DNA from: Paludibacteraceae bacterium | Lineage (GTDB): Bacteria; Bacteroidota; Bacteroidia; Bacteroidales; Paludibacteraceae | Assembly (NCBI GenBank): GCA_017456885.1 | Contig: JAFTIM010000002.1 | Location: 1-64,000 of the forward strand | Length of the DNA: 64,000 bases | Direction: 5' to 3' | Shown: positions 38,300 through 47,680 of the stretch, one piece after another | Numbering within the stretch: position 1 is the first letter of the stretch | Layout of the letters: each line of letters begins with the position of its first letter | Made by a program: the position numbers and the translations under genes | Notes under the pieces: generated by a model | The model's database searches: none | What the model was told of the DNA's origin: nothing | The model's input: the letters and a program-made list of their open reading frames with translations, nothing else

Positions 38300-40762
38300 A
38301 TGAAATCTATTTGGAAAAAAATTCTCACGCAAATCGGTATAATTGCTGTTTTTTTGGTCATTGCTTTTGTCTATTGCTCCCCCTTGTTGGAGGGGAAAAC
38401 GCTGCTCGGACACGATGGCGAGAGTTGGGTCTATTCGGCCAAAGAAGCCCGCGACTACAACGACACACACGACGAGCCAACGCTCTGGACAAACAGCATG
38501 TTTGGGGGTATGCCCACCTATCAAATAACCATGCCGAAAAGCTATAATTTTTTGGGATGGTTGCAAGATTTTATCCAACAACTACCGACAAGCGTATTTT
38601 TAATTTTCCTCTACTTGATTTGTTTTTACATTGCATTGCTCTGTTTCGGGGCAAACAAATGGTTGGCTGCAATCGGCAGTTTAGCATTCACATTCGCCTC
38701 ATACAACTTTATTATCATCGCCGCAGGGCATGCCACAAAGGTAGTCGCTATTGCCTACATGGCACCTCTCATCGGAAGTATTTATATGGCATTCCGACGG
38801 AATAAATTTACAGGAGCACTGCTCACAACCCTATTCCTATCGCTGGCAATCAGAAGCAATCATGTACAGATTTTGTATTATACCCTTTTTATCTTACTGT
38901 TTTTCGGTATTTCCGAATTTGTTTACAGCATAAAAGAGAAACAGATAAAGTCGTTTTTTCAAACATTCGGGTTGCTTTGTGCAGCCGCCATTATTGCCAT
39001 CGGCATGAACGCCACCATGCTGCTTACCACCTACGAATACAGCAAACACACGATGCGTGGCGAGAGCAACGGACTGACCATAACCAACGCCGGCGAACAA
39101 CACGGATTAGACAAAAACTACATCACGCAATGGAGTTATGGCATTGACGAAACCATGACACTGCTGATACCGAACTTCAAAGGAGGAGCAAGTATGGGTA
39201 CTCTTTCAGCAAAATCGGAAACAGCCAAAGAATTGCAAGCAAGAGGAGTACGAGATATTGAGCAGACAATGCAGCAATTCCGACTTCCGCTTTATTGGGG
39301 CGACCAGCCTTTTACCGCCGGTCCTGTCTATTTCGGAGCCATTGTGCTTTTCCTTTTTGTGGTCGGCATAATCATTTTGGACAACCGCATCAAGTGGTGG
39401 CTTATAGCAACTATCATACTGACACTGATGCTGTCGTGGGGGCGAAACTTTATGCCGCTTACCGACTTCTTTATCGACTACATACCCATGTACAACAAGT
39501 TCCGTACGGTATCGATGACATTAGTTGCAACAGGATTTTGTGTCGCCTTGATGGCCATTCTTGCAGTAAAAGAGTTGATGGGCAACAACCTCGACAAAAA
39601 GCGAAAAACGAAAGCTCTTATTGTTGCGGGTAGCCTCGTTGGCGGGATATGCCTTGTGTTTGCACTCGTACCAACCTTGGCAGGTAGTTTTACATCGTCA
39701 GCCGATGCTCAACTGCAAGGCGATTACGGTTTCTTGCGGGAAACACTCCGTGCCGACAGAGCAAAAATGTTGCAAACCGATGCTTTCCGATCGCTCATTT
39801 TTGTAGTTCTGAGCTTTGTTTTATTCTTTCTTCTCGTTTCCGAAAAAATCAAAAACAACCTGCTCTATCCGCTGTTGGGCATACTGCTTGTGGCGGATAT
39901 GTATCCTGTTTGTCGTCGCTATTTCAACGACAATAATTTCGAATTTAAAAACATAAACAACCTGAAAAAGCCCTCTGTGGCAGATAATTTTATACTCGAA
40001 GACAAGGACTATTTTCGTGTACTTGATGCCTCGGTGGATATTTTCAACGACGCCTCTCCTGCCTACTTTCATAAAAACATTGGGGGCTATCATGCAGCAA
40101 AGCTTCGTCGCTACCAAGAGGTAATCGATGTGCATTTGGCAAAAGAGATTTCACAGACTTTGTCCGGAGCATCTACCATTGGTGACATTATCGCCAACCT
40201 AAAAGAGGCTAATGTGCTGAATATGCTCAATATGCGTTACCTCATCTACAATGCCAATGCTCAACCCATCAAAAATCCGTATGCAAACGGTGCCGTTTGG
40301 TTGGTTGATGATTACACAATGGTAAACAATGCCGACGAAGAGATGCTCGCTTTGGGTAAAACGGATTTAAAGCATACACTTGTAGTCGATAAAAGTTCCG
40401 TAGCGCAGCTTCCCGACATAAAACCCGACTCTACGGCACAAATCCACCTCAAGAGTTACGAACCGAACAAGTTGGTGTATCAATCGACCGCTGCTACAGA
40501 GCAGATTGCCGTCTTCTCCGAAATTTTTTACGATAAGGGGTGGAATGTTTTTGTTGATGGAAAGAAAAGCGAATATTTCCGAGCCGATTATTTGTTAAGA
40601 GCGATGATTATTCCGGCCGGCAACCACGAGATTATTTTCCGATTTGAACCGAAATCGTTCTCTATTGGCAACAACATAGCCATAGCAAGTTCCGCATTGT
40701 TTATCATATTGCTCGTTATTTCGAGTCTTATTTATATGAAGAAAAAACGGCTTATTTTATAA
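38300..40762 (+). CDS. YfhO-like polytopic membrane protein
   Basis: Large integral membrane protein, 820 residues, with about a dozen hydrophobic helices and a C-terminal extracytoplasmic domain (from about residue 540) ending in one more helix. The N-terminal motifs L-L-G-H-D-G-E-S-W and F-G-G-M-P-T-Y match the Bacteroidota YfhO-like family, distantly related to GT-C mannosyltransferases. The motif F-S-E-I-F-Y-D-K-G-W-N-V-F-V-D-G-K near the C-terminus is characteristic. A role in cell-envelope glycosylation fits its pairing with a glycosyltransferase but is inferred. Confidence 0.88.
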   Translation: MKSIWKKILTQIGIIAVFLVIAFVYCSPLLEGKTLLGHDGESWVYSAKEARDYNDTHDEPTLWTNSMFGGMPTYQITMPKSYNFLGWLQDFIQQLPTSVFLIFLYLICFYIALLCFGANKWLAAIGSLAFTFASYNFIIIAAGHATKVVAIAYMAPLIGSIYMAFRRNKFTGALLTTLFLSLAIRSNHVQILYYTLFILLFFGISEFVYSIKEKQIKSFFQTFGLLCAAAIIAIGMNATMLLTTYEYSKHTMRGESNGLTITNAGEQHGLDKNYITQWSYGIDETMTLLIPNFKGGASMGTLSAKSETAKELQARGVRDIEQTMQQFRLPLYWGDQPFTAGPVYFGAIVLFLFVVGIIILDNRIKWWLIATIILTLMLSWGRNFMPLTDFFIDYIPMYNKFRTVSMTLVATGFCVALMAILAVKELMGNNLDKKRKTKALIVAGSLVGGICLVFALVPTLAGSFTSSADAQLQGDYGFLRETLRADRAKMLQTDAFRSLIFVVLSFVLFFLLVSEKIKNNLLYPLLGILLVADMYPVCRRYFNDNNFEFKNINNLKKPSVADNFILEDKDYFRVLDASVDIFNDASPAYFHKNIGGYHAAKLRRYQEVIDVHLAKEISQTLSGASTIGDIIANLKEANVLNMLNMRYLIYNANAQPIKNPYANGAVWLVDDYTMVNNADEEMLALGKTDLKHTLVVDKSSVAQLPDIKPDSTAQIHLKSYEPNKLVYQSTAATEQIAVFSEIFYDKGWNVFVDGKKSEYFRADYLLRAMIIPAGNHEIIFRFEPKSFSIGNNIAIASSALFIILLVISSLIYMKKKRLIL

Positions 40763-40771
40763 GCCGTTTTC
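40745..40771. terminator. Terminator between the YfhO gene and xerD
   Basis: AAAACGGCTTAT and ATAAGCCGTTTT make a stem that contains the YfhO stop codon and abuts the convergent xerD stop. Confidence 0.8.
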
Positions 40772-40772
40772 G

Positions 40773-41678
40773 TTACACATTGTTCCGCGGATGCTTGCCG
40801 ATAATCTCCTGACGGAGTAATTTCACATCAATGTGTGTGTAAATTTCGGTTGTCATTATACTCTCGTGTCCGAGCAATTGCTGTATGGCACGCAGGTTGG
40901 CGCCGTTTTCGAGCAAATGCGTTGCAAAGGAGTGCCGAAACGTATGCGGACTGATATTTTTCTTTATTTCGGCATCGACAGCAAGTCGTTTGATAATCGT
41001 AAAAATCATGACCCGTGTCAGGTGTTTCCCTCTGCGATTGAGAAACAAATAATCCTCCTCGCCATGCTGTATGGGCAACAGATTTCTATCTAAGAACCAA
41101 AGTCGAATCTGCTTTTCGGCCTCATCGGAGATAGGCACAAGCCGCTGTTTGTTGCCCTTGCCCTCCACTTTCATGTATTTTTGCTCGAAGTAAATATCCG
41201 AAATGCGTAAATTGACAAGTTCGGAAACGCGCAACCCCGAGCCATAAAGCGTTTCGATGATAGCCCTATTACGACGCCCCTCGGGTTTCGACAAATCGAT
41301 AACATTCACAAGTCGGTCTATTTCCTCAATGGTAAGCACTTCCGGCAAATGAAATCCGATTTCGGGAACATCAAGCAAATCGGTCGGGTCCGTTTCGATA
41401 GCTCCTTCGTACAAAAGAAAGCGGTAAAACGACTTTATACCCGACACGATACGGGCTTGCGTGCGAGCCTGCAAACCCATTTCGCACAATTCAACCATAA
41501 AATCGGTCAAATGAGCATGTTCTATTTTCAGATAATCGAGGTGGGCTTCGGACAAATAGTTCAAAAGACAGGCAATATCACGCTCATAAGCCTCAACCGT
41601 ATTCGGCGAAAGCGATTTCTCGAGAAGCAAATAGGCACGATACCTTTCAAGAACATCCTCTTGTTGCGTCAAAGCCAT
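40773..41678 (-). CDS. xerD: Tyrosine recombinase XerD
   Basis: Chromosome dimer resolution recombinase, 301 residues. N-terminal SAM-like core-binding domain (S-P-N-T-V-E-A-Y-E-R-D), C-terminal catalytic domain with R in G-S-G-L-R-V-S-E-L, K in V-E-G-K-G-N-K-Q-R, H-x-x-R in H-T-F-R-H-S-F-A-T-H-L, the G-H histidine in L-L-G-H and the nucleophile in I-Y-T-H-I. It overlaps the corA stop by 10 bases, in a ksgA-corA-xerD run. Its full length and housekeeping neighbours make a phage integrase unlikely. Confidence 0.92.
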   Translation of the reverse strand: MALTQQEDVLERYRAYLLLEKSLSPNTVEAYERDIACLLNYLSEAHLDYLKIEHAHLTDFMVELCEMGLQARTQARIVSGIKSFYRFLLYEGAIETDPTDLLDVPEIGFHLPEVLTIEEIDRLVNVIDLSKPEGRRNRAIIETLYGSGLRVSELVNLRISDIYFEQKYMKVEGKGNKQRLVPISDEAEKQIRLWFLDRNLLPIQHGEEDYLFLNRRGKHLTRVMIFTIIKRLAVDAEIKKNISPHTFRHSFATHLLENGANLRAIQQLLGHESIMTTEIYTHIDVKLLRQEIIGKHPRNNV

Positions 41679-42616
41679 CGTTTTATCTTAAATATAAGCA
41701 AAATGACCGATGCAAAAGCAATCATCAGGAAGATGGCAAACAAGTAACCATACTGCCAATGCAACTCCGGCATAAAGTCGAAGTTCATACCGTACATACT
41801 TGCTATCAGCGTCGGCGGAAGAAAGATAACCGACACCACCGTAAATATTTTGATAATCTTATTCTGTTGGATATTGACCAAGCCAAGAAACGTATCTTGC
41901 AGATAGTCGAGCCTATCGACACCGAAACGGGTGTATTCAAAAAGCGAATTGACGTCCTTTATAATCACCGAAAGACGCGAGCGAAGTTCTTCGGGTATCA
42001 GTTCGCATTTTATCATATTCGATATGATACGCTGTTTGTCGATGATATTCTGACGCAACACCATTATTTTTTCCTGCAAGTTCTTTATTTCCAAAAGCAA
42101 ATCCTCGTCGGGCGAGTCAATAGAGGTAATTCGTTTACTTAAAGCACTCACTTCGTCGGTAACGTCTTCTATCATGTCGGCATCGTATTCCACCCGCGTC
42201 TCGAACAACGCCACAAGCACATGATAGCCTGTCGGGAAATTGCGTTGATTGGCAAAAATTTTCCGCAGAGTTTCGTCAAACGACTTCAACTGTGCATCGC
42301 GTACCGACACCAAAATGCCGCTTTTCACGATGAACGATACCGCCTCCACCGAATAGTTGTCGAGCAGGAAATGCGAGTTGGCAACCATACTGTCTTCGGT
42401 TTGTATGTATCGAGAACTTATCTCGATTTCCTCCATTTCTTCCTCTTCCTGAATATAAATTTTCAGAAATTGCTCCAATTCGCTCTCCACTTCCACCTCC
42501 ACATCGTTGAGGTCTATCCACAAAATATCTTCTTTTTGGACGTTTTTTAACGTGTGTATATCCTTTGAAATTCTTAAACGTCCGTTTTCTCTATAAAACA
42601 ATTTAAATTCCGACAT
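41669..42616 (-). CDS. corA: CorA-type magnesium/cobalt transporter
   Basis: Pentameric divalent-cation channel of the inner membrane. The ATG at 42616 gives M-S-E-F-K-L-F (315 residues); a TTG upstream falls inside ksgA. Long acidic and helical cytoplasmic domain, then two C-terminal transmembrane helices with the Y-G-M-N signature (Y-G-M-N-F-D-F-M-P near residue 275), the selectivity motif of the family. The start is one base after the ksgA stop. Confidence 0.93.
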   Translation of the reverse strand: MSEFKLFYRENGRLRISKDIHTLKNVQKEDILWIDLNDVEVEVESELEQFLKIYIQEEEEMEEIEISSRYIQTEDSMVANSHFLLDNYSVEAVSFIVKSGILVSVRDAQLKSFDETLRKIFANQRNFPTGYHVLVALFETRVEYDADMIEDVTDEVSALSKRITSIDSPDEDLLLEIKNLQEKIMVLRQNIIDKQRIISNMIKCELIPEELRSRLSVIIKDVNSLFEYTRFGVDRLDYLQDTFLGLVNIQQNKIIKIFTVVSVIFLPPTLIASMYGMNFDFMPELHWQYGYLFAIFLMIAFASVILLIFKIKRWL

Positions 42617-42617
42617 A

Positions 42618-43397
42618 TCAGTTTGTTTTTTGTGAAACAATCAGGTTTGTCAACGCCACAAACTCATCTACACTCAATTGTTCCGGTCTTTTGTCAAAAA
42701 TATTATTTCTCAATAACTCCGTATCATTGTTTACCAATGAACGCAACGAATTTCGCATCGTTTTTCGTCGCTGATTGAAGGCTGTTTTTACGACCGTTTT
42801 AAACATCGTCTCGTCGCAGTCGAGCTGCTCTCTCCGATTACGTTTCAGGCGAAAAACAGCCGATTTGACCTTGGGCGGAGGGTCGAATACGTGTTCCGAA
42901 ACCGTAAACAGATATTCCACATCGTAATAAGCCTGCAACAACACGCTTAAAATACCGTAAGCCTTATGCCCCGGCTTCGAAGCAATTCGCTCGGCCACCT
43001 CTTTTTGAACCATACCGGACAAACAAGGCACTTGATGCCGATAGTCAAGCAGTTTGAAAAATATCTGACTTGATATGTTGTAAGGGTAATTTCCGATAAT
43101 ACAAAACGATGAAGGGAAAAACTCCTCCAACTTCATTTTCAAAAAGTCCGCCTCCAACACGTTCAATTCGGGGAAACGCTTCCGCAAATAAACCACCGAC
43201 TCGGCATCTATCTCAACAGCCGTTAGTTCGATATTCGGATTTTGAAGAAGATATTGGGTAAGAACTCCCATACCCGGCCCTATTTCGAGTACGGGCATTG
43301 TGCCGTCAAAAACAAGACTGTCGGCAATTCGTCGGGCAATGTCCAAATCCCGCAGGAAGTGCTGCCCAAGATACTTTTTGGCTCTGACTTCTTTCAT
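42618..43397 (-). CDS. ksgA: 16S rRNA (adenine1518-N6/adenine1519-N6)-dimethyltransferase
   Basis: Dimethylates two adjacent adenines near the 3' end of 16S rRNA. The ATG at 43397 yields the canonical N-terminus (A-K-K-Y-L-G-Q-H-F-L); a longer frame adds 35 residues unlike the family. SAM motif L-E-I-G-P-G-M-G-V-L-T and the catalytic N-Y-P-Y-N-I-S (usually N-L-P-Y) are visible. First gene of ksgA-corA-xerD. Confidence 0.96.
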   Translation of the reverse strand: MKEVRAKKYLGQHFLRDLDIARRIADSLVFDGTMPVLEIGPGMGVLTQYLLQNPNIELTAVEIDAESVVYLRKRFPELNVLEADFLKMKLEEFFPSSFCIIGNYPYNISSQIFFKLLDYRHQVPCLSGMVQKEVAERIASKPGHKAYGILSVLLQAYYDVEYLFTVSEHVFDPPPKVKSAVFRLKRNRREQLDCDETMFKTVVKTAFNQRRKTMRNSLRSLVNNDTELLRNNIFDKRPEQLSVDEFVALTNLIVSQKTN

Positions 43398-43478
43398 ATC
43401 GCTTACCAGCCGGATCGTCCATTGCTTATAATTTTCGTTAAACAAAAAGGCAGTAAAACTTTTTTTTAATAAAAGCGT

Positions 43479-43486
43479 TACCTTTG
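43479..43486 (+). promoter_or_regulatory. -7 box of the gtrA-flippase pair
   Basis: TACCTTTG, matching TAnnTTTG, 61 nt before the gtrA start, in the divergent ksgA-gtrA spacer. Confidence 0.5.
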
Positions 43487-43547
43487 CCTTAAAATCGGGC
43501 AAAAATAAAAAGAATACATCATTCCACCAAATGAAAATTTTAAAAAC

Positions 43548-44036
43548 ATGTGCAACAGCTTAAAGAAAATACAGACCGGAATTATCAAATGTATCGATTT
43601 TTTTTATCCGCCATTCAAACGCGTTATCTCCATTGATGTTTTTCGATACGGCGTGTGTGGTGTCAGCAATATGCTGTTCGATTGGGTGCTTTATTTTCTT
43701 GTATTTCATTTTGTGGTCAGAAAACAGATTATCGATTTCGGATTTGTGGCTTTCACTCCACACATCGGCACTATGCTCATCACCTTTCCCATCACCTTTT
43801 TGTCGGGTTTTCTGCTCTCGAAATACATCAGTTTCAGAGGGTCGTCGCTTGTCGGGAGAGTGCAATTCGTTCGTTATGCACTCGTAGTGGCGGGGTGCGT
43901 TGTCATCAACTACGTCTGTTTAAAAATATTTGTCGAGGTATGCGGATTTTACCCTACCCCATCGAAAATGCTGACCACCGTATTTACGGTTCTTTTCAGC
44001 TACTTCTCCCAAAAAAATTTCACATTCAAATCATGA
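43548..44036 (+). CDS. GtrA family membrane protein
   Basis: 162 residues with four predicted transmembrane helices and the GtrA pattern: F-R-Y-G-V-C-G-V-S-N near residue 30, F-L-L-S-K-Y-I-S-F near 88, and a C-terminal Y-F-S-Q-K-N-F-T-F (usually N-F-x-W/F-x-K-x-W-V-F). GtrA proteins are thought to flip polyprenyl-linked sugars. The stop overlaps the next start as ATGA. Confidence 0.9.
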   Translation: MCNSLKKIQTGIIKCIDFFYPPFKRVISIDVFRYGVCGVSNMLFDWVLYFLVFHFVVRKQIIDFGFVAFTPHIGTMLITFPITFLSGFLLSKYISFRGSSLVGRVQFVRYALVVAGCVVINYVCLKIFVEVCGFYPTPSKMLTTVFTVLFSYFSQKNFTFKS

Positions 44037-44983
44037 GTTTTTTCCGCAAATACTACCCCGTACTGAAATGGGCGATTTTAGTACTTGCTTACGGATTTTT
44101 GTTTTACAAACTCTCTACATTCGACAACTACTACGATTTCATAAACCAAATGAAATCACCCGATTGTTTGCAACTGTTGTGGCTGTTGCTCACCCTTGTT
44201 TTGTTGCCTTTGAATTGGCTGTTGGAGGCGGTTAAGTGGCGCGAACTTATCAGCGATTTGGAACAAATATCGTTGACAAAGTCGTTGCAAACCATTTTTT
44301 CGGGCATTACGACAGGTTTTTTTACCCCGAACAGAATCGGCGAATACCCCGGTCGTGCCCTGTTTTTAAACAGCGGAAGCAGGGTGCCTGCCATTGCATT
44401 AGGATTTGTGGGTAGTTTGGCGCAAACCCTGGCGATACTCGTTTGCGGAGTTCCCGCAGCCATACTTTTTTTTATTGTCAGCAGCAATGCAAGCCAACTT
44501 TCGAGCAATGCGCTTTGGGTGTTTTTTGCCGTTTCAGGGCTGTTGCTGATTACCCTTTACTGTTGTTTACCAATCATTTCGAGCCATTGTTTACGCTACC
44601 CGATTAAAAACGAAAAAATACGCAACACGCTGCAAGCTCTCGAAGCAATGTCGGGGGAAAAACTGCTAAAGGTTTTCCTGCTTTCGTTGATACGCTACAC
44701 GGTTTTCTGCCTGCAATTTTTTCTCGTACTTCGTTTTTTCGGGATACGGCTATCGGTTGCCGAAGCCGTTATCGGCATTGCCACAAACTACCTGTTCGTT
44801 ACGTTCACACCGTCAATTGCATTGTCCGAAGCAGCCATCAGAGGCTCCTATGCCATTATTTTTATCGGTGCTTTTACCGACAATGTGTTGGCGGTAGCCG
44901 CCGCAGGCATCACCCTTTGGCTTATCAACTACTGCCTGCCGATGATTATCGGAAGTTTCGTTTTCTCGAAAAGCAAATTATAA
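44033..44983 (+). CDS. Lysylphosphatidylglycerol synthase TM-region-like membrane protein
   Basis: 316 residues, about eight hydrophobic helices, with the family motif L-N-W-L-L-E-A-V-K-W near residue 58 and F-F-T-P-N-R-I-G-E-Y-P-G-R near 95. It resembles the transmembrane flippase half of MprF (PF03706-type, AglD-like) without a synthase domain. The start at 44033 overlaps the gtrA stop (ATGA). A longer in-frame reading from 43655 runs antisense-like through gtrA and is not real. The 3' end overlaps the convergent channel gene by 6 bases. Confidence 0.85.
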   Translation: MSFFRKYYPVLKWAILVLAYGFLFYKLSTFDNYYDFINQMKSPDCLQLLWLLLTLVLLPLNWLLEAVKWRELISDLEQISLTKSLQTIFSGITTGFFTPNRIGEYPGRALFLNSGSRVPAIALGFVGSLAQTLAILVCGVPAAILFFIVSSNASQLSSNALWVFFAVSGLLLITLYCCLPIISSHCLRYPIKNEKIRNTLQALEAMSGEKLLKVFLLSLIRYTVFCLQFFLVLRFFGIRLSVAEAVIGIATNYLFVTFTPSIALSEAAIRGSYAIIFIGAFTDNVLAVAAAGITLWLINYCLPMIIGSFVFSKSKL

Positions 44984-45847
44984 TTCGTGTAGATTTTCGC
45001 CGCAATATTTGCAAAAAGAGGCATCGGGTTCGTGTCCCGACTTACCGCAATGCGGGCATTTCATGTTCGATTGTTTTTTGTATTCTTTCACCATTTCGGC
45101 CGAAACAATACCCGTAGGCACGGCTATTATCGTATAGCCCAACAACATGACAAACGCCGACAAAGCGCGACCTACCGACGTAATGGGTGTAATATCGCCA
45201 TAACCGACCGTAGTCATTGTTACAATCGCCCAATAGATGCTTGTCGGAATATCGGTAAATTGCGTATCGGGAATCGTCCCCTCTATCATGTACATAATGG
45301 TGCCGATAGATACAACCAAAATAATCACAAACAAGAAAAACACGATAATTTTTCGGCTGCTCTCGTAAAGCGATTTCAAAAGCAAATGCCCCTCCGATAG
45401 GAACGAAAAAAGTTTGAAAACGCGAAAAACACGTATCAAACGAAATGTTCGGAATATAATTAAATACCTTGCTCCGCTGAATATAAACCCAAGATACATG
45501 GGCAAGGTAGAGAGCAAATCGACAATACCGAAAAAGCTGAAAATATACTTCCGAGGTTTGGGCGAACAATAGATTCGCACAAGGTATTCCAACGTAAAAA
45601 ATCCCGTAAAAACGTACTCCAATATCTGAAACACGAGTTTAAATCGGACGGCAACCACTTCCAAACTTTCGACAATGACCACCAACACGCTCAACAAGAT
45701 GAACACCATCAGAAGCACGTCGAAGAGTTTTCCCGCTTTCGTATCGGCCTCAAAAATAATCGTATAGAGCTTCTTTTTCAACAATTCGTTATGCAGAAAC
45801 CTCTGAAATGGCGACACTATTTTCTTTACGAATTTCGGAGTTTTCAT
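44978..45847 (-). CDS. Voltage-gated-type potassium channel with C-terminal zinc ribbon
   Basis: Six-transmembrane potassium channel, 289 residues. The S4 sensor has a basic residue every third position (R133, R136, R139, R142, K145), and the selectivity filter is T-V-G-Y-G-D at 213-218 between S5 and S6. After S6 the tail is short and carries four cysteines as C-P-H-C (264-267) and C-K-Y-C (279-282), a small zinc-ribbon module, instead of an RCK domain. It overlaps argH by 4 bases (ATGA) and is the last gene of an SRPBCC-argH-channel run. Confidence 0.92.
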   Translation of the reverse strand: MKTPKFVKKIVSPFQRFLHNELLKKKLYTIIFEADTKAGKLFDVLLMVFILLSVLVVIVESLEVVAVRFKLVFQILEYVFTGFFTLEYLVRIYCSPKPRKYIFSFFGIVDLLSTLPMYLGFIFSGARYLIIFRTFRLIRVFRVFKLFSFLSEGHLLLKSLYESSRKIIVFFLFVIILVVSIGTIMYMIEGTIPDTQFTDIPTSIYWAIVTMTTVGYGDITPITSVGRALSAFVMLLGYTIIAVPTGIVSAEMVKEYKKQSNMKCPHCGKSGHEPDASFCKYCGENLHEL

Positions 45848-47202
45848 TTTATCAGATTTTCAATATCGGACAACAGTTTTTTTTCGGCAGCCATCACTCT
45901 CTCGAAGTGGAATTCGGACACGATGCTTTGTGCCATCTCTTGTATTTTGTCGTTGCACAGGTTGCCGATGCTGCCCTCGTGCGTATGATGAATGTGCTTA
46001 TCGGGTACAAACTCTCCATTGGCAATGACCTGACCCACCTGCTTGTAGGCATCGCGGAAAGGAACGCCCTGAAGCACCAACTCGTTTACACGTTCCACAC
46101 TGAAAATCGGGTCGTAACGTTCATCTTTCATGATTTCGGTGTTTACCTCCACCTCGCGCATCATGTTGGTTGCCATTTTCAAACAATCGTTCAACTCGTC
46201 GAACATTGGCAAAAACACCTCTTTTATAATTTGTAAATCGCGATAGTAACCCGAGGGCAGGTTGTTGGTTATCAGGGTAATTTGCTGCGGTACAGCTTGC
46301 AACTTGTTGCATTTGGAGCGAGTCAGTTCAAACACATCGGGATTTTTTTTGTGCGGCATGATGCTCGAACCCGTTGTGTACTGCGGAGCCAACTTGATGA
46401 AGCCGAAATTTTGGCTGGTAAACATACACGCATCGAACGCCAACTTTGAAAGCGTGGCCGCCACCGAAGCCAATGCCGACGACACCACACGTTCCATTTT
46501 GCCACGACCCATTTGCGCATAAACCACGTTGTAGTCCATCGAGTCGAAACCCAGCAAATCGGTTGTCAGCTGTCTGTTGAGCGGGAACGACGAACCGTAG
46601 CCGGCTGCCGAACCCAACGGATTCCGATTCGTAACCTTATACGCTGCAAGCAACAACTGCAAATCGTCCGTCAAACTCTCGGCATAGGCGCCAAACCACA
46701 ATCCGAACGACGAGGGCATAGCCACCTGCAAATGCGTATAGCCGGGCATCAGCACCTCTTTGTAACGATTGCTTTGGGCTATCAATACGTCGATGAGCGA
46801 AACAATGTTCGTTACCGTTTCTTGAATTTTGGCACGCGTAAAAAGCTTCAAATCGAGCAACACCTGATCGTTGCGCGAGCGACCGCTGTGTATCTTTTTG
46901 CCCACATCGCCCAAACGGCGGGTGAGCATCAACTCTACCTGCGAATGCACATCTTCCACACCATCTTCTATCTGAAACCACCCCGAACGTGCCAGTATGT
47001 AGATGGAGCGCAACTCTGCAAGCAAACGCTCCAATTCGTCGGCAGCGAGCAAACCGATGCTTTCGAGCATGGTGATGTGTGCCATAGAGCCAAGCACATC
47101 GTACGGAGCTAAAAGCAAGTCCATCTCGGGGTCGCGTCCTACGGTGAAACGCTCCACCTCTTCGTTTATCGAAAATCCTTTATCCCAAAGTTTTTGAGCC
47201 AT
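45844..47202 (-). CDS. argH: Argininosuccinate lyase
   Basis: Cleaves argininosuccinate to arginine and fumarate, the last step of arginine synthesis. 452 residues. Fumarase/aspartase superfamily signatures: H-S-G-R-S-R-N-D-Q near residue 107, T-H-L-Q-V-A-M-P near 157 and the catalytic-loop serine in G-S-S-I-M-P-H-K-K-N-P near 275. No other arg gene is in the window. It lies 12 nt downstream of the SRPBCC gene. Confidence 0.96.
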   Translation of the reverse strand: MAQKLWDKGFSINEEVERFTVGRDPEMDLLLAPYDVLGSMAHITMLESIGLLAADELERLLAELRSIYILARSGWFQIEDGVEDVHSQVELMLTRRLGDVGKKIHSGRSRNDQVLLDLKLFTRAKIQETVTNIVSLIDVLIAQSNRYKEVLMPGYTHLQVAMPSSFGLWFGAYAESLTDDLQLLLAAYKVTNRNPLGSAAGYGSSFPLNRQLTTDLLGFDSMDYNVVYAQMGRGKMERVVSSALASVAATLSKLAFDACMFTSQNFGFIKLAPQYTTGSSIMPHKKNPDVFELTRSKCNKLQAVPQQITLITNNLPSGYYRDLQIIKEVFLPMFDELNDCLKMATNMMREVEVNTEIMKDERYDPIFSVERVNELVLQGVPFRDAYKQVGQVIANGEFVPDKHIHHTHEGSIGNLCNDKIQEMAQSIVSEFHFERVMAAEKKLLSDIENLIK

Positions 47203-47214
47203 ATTCGTTTTTGT

Positions 47215-47625
47215 TTATTTGTTCAAGGCATGTGCAATGGCATCCGCCATTTTGTCCACCGCGTCTTGCAACTTACCGCCAATCATCGTTTTTATCATCA
47301 ACGGCAAATCGGCTTTCAGCGTGATTTTCATTTTCGAACCCTCGGCAAGTTGCACCAACTGAATCCAAAGATTGAATGCCACGGGCGAATTTTCGGCACC
47401 GAACTTTATCGTTTTCGGCGCTTCGCGGTCAACAATTTTCAACTCGACACGCCCAACGGGTGCCACCGAAAAGCGGCAAGCGTCTTCTTCAAACTCCAAG
47501 TCCTGCAACTTATCCTGCGGAATGAGGTTTTTGTACTTCTCCAAATTGCGCAAATCGGACAACTGACCGAAGGCGGTGGCAGCGTCGCAAGTAAGCATCT
47601 GTATTTTACTTTCGTAAGTTGTCAT
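47215..47625 (-). CDS. SRPBCC (START-like) family protein
   Basis: 136 residues with the helix-grip pattern: a first strand M-T-T-Y-E-S-K-I, short helices at A-F-G-Q-L-S-D, a central strand block and a long C-terminal helix (Q-D-A-V-D-K-M-A-D-A-I-A-H-A-L). These proteins bind hydrophobic ligands or act as cyclases or quality-control factors; the ligand is unknown. It appears to head an operon with argH and the channel gene. Confidence 0.82.
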   Translation of the reverse strand: MTTYESKIQMLTCDAATAFGQLSDLRNLEKYKNLIPQDKLQDLEFEEDACRFSVAPVGRVELKIVDREAPKTIKFGAENSPVAFNLWIQLVQLAEGSKMKITLKADLPLMIKTMIGGKLQDAVDKMADAIAHALNK

Positions 47626-47644
47626 AGTGTTCTTTTTTTACGCA

Positions 47645-47652
47645 CAAAGATA
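47645..47652 (-). promoter_or_regulatory. -7 box of the SRPBCC-argH-channel operon
   Basis: Minus-strand TATCTTTG, 19 nt before the ATG. Confidence 0.5.
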
Positions 47653-47680
47653 CGAAACTTCGGGCATTTGCCGAAGCATT

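Noticed and set aside
40773..41678. Integrase of the accessory element
   Set aside because: The protein has the full XerD layout, lies 16 kb from the element boundary and is embedded in a housekeeping gene run.
43655..44983. 442-codon plus-strand frame covering gtrA and the flippase-like gene
   Set aside because: Its first 126 codons are an out-of-frame reading of gtrA; the real gene starts at 44033 with an ATGA overlap.
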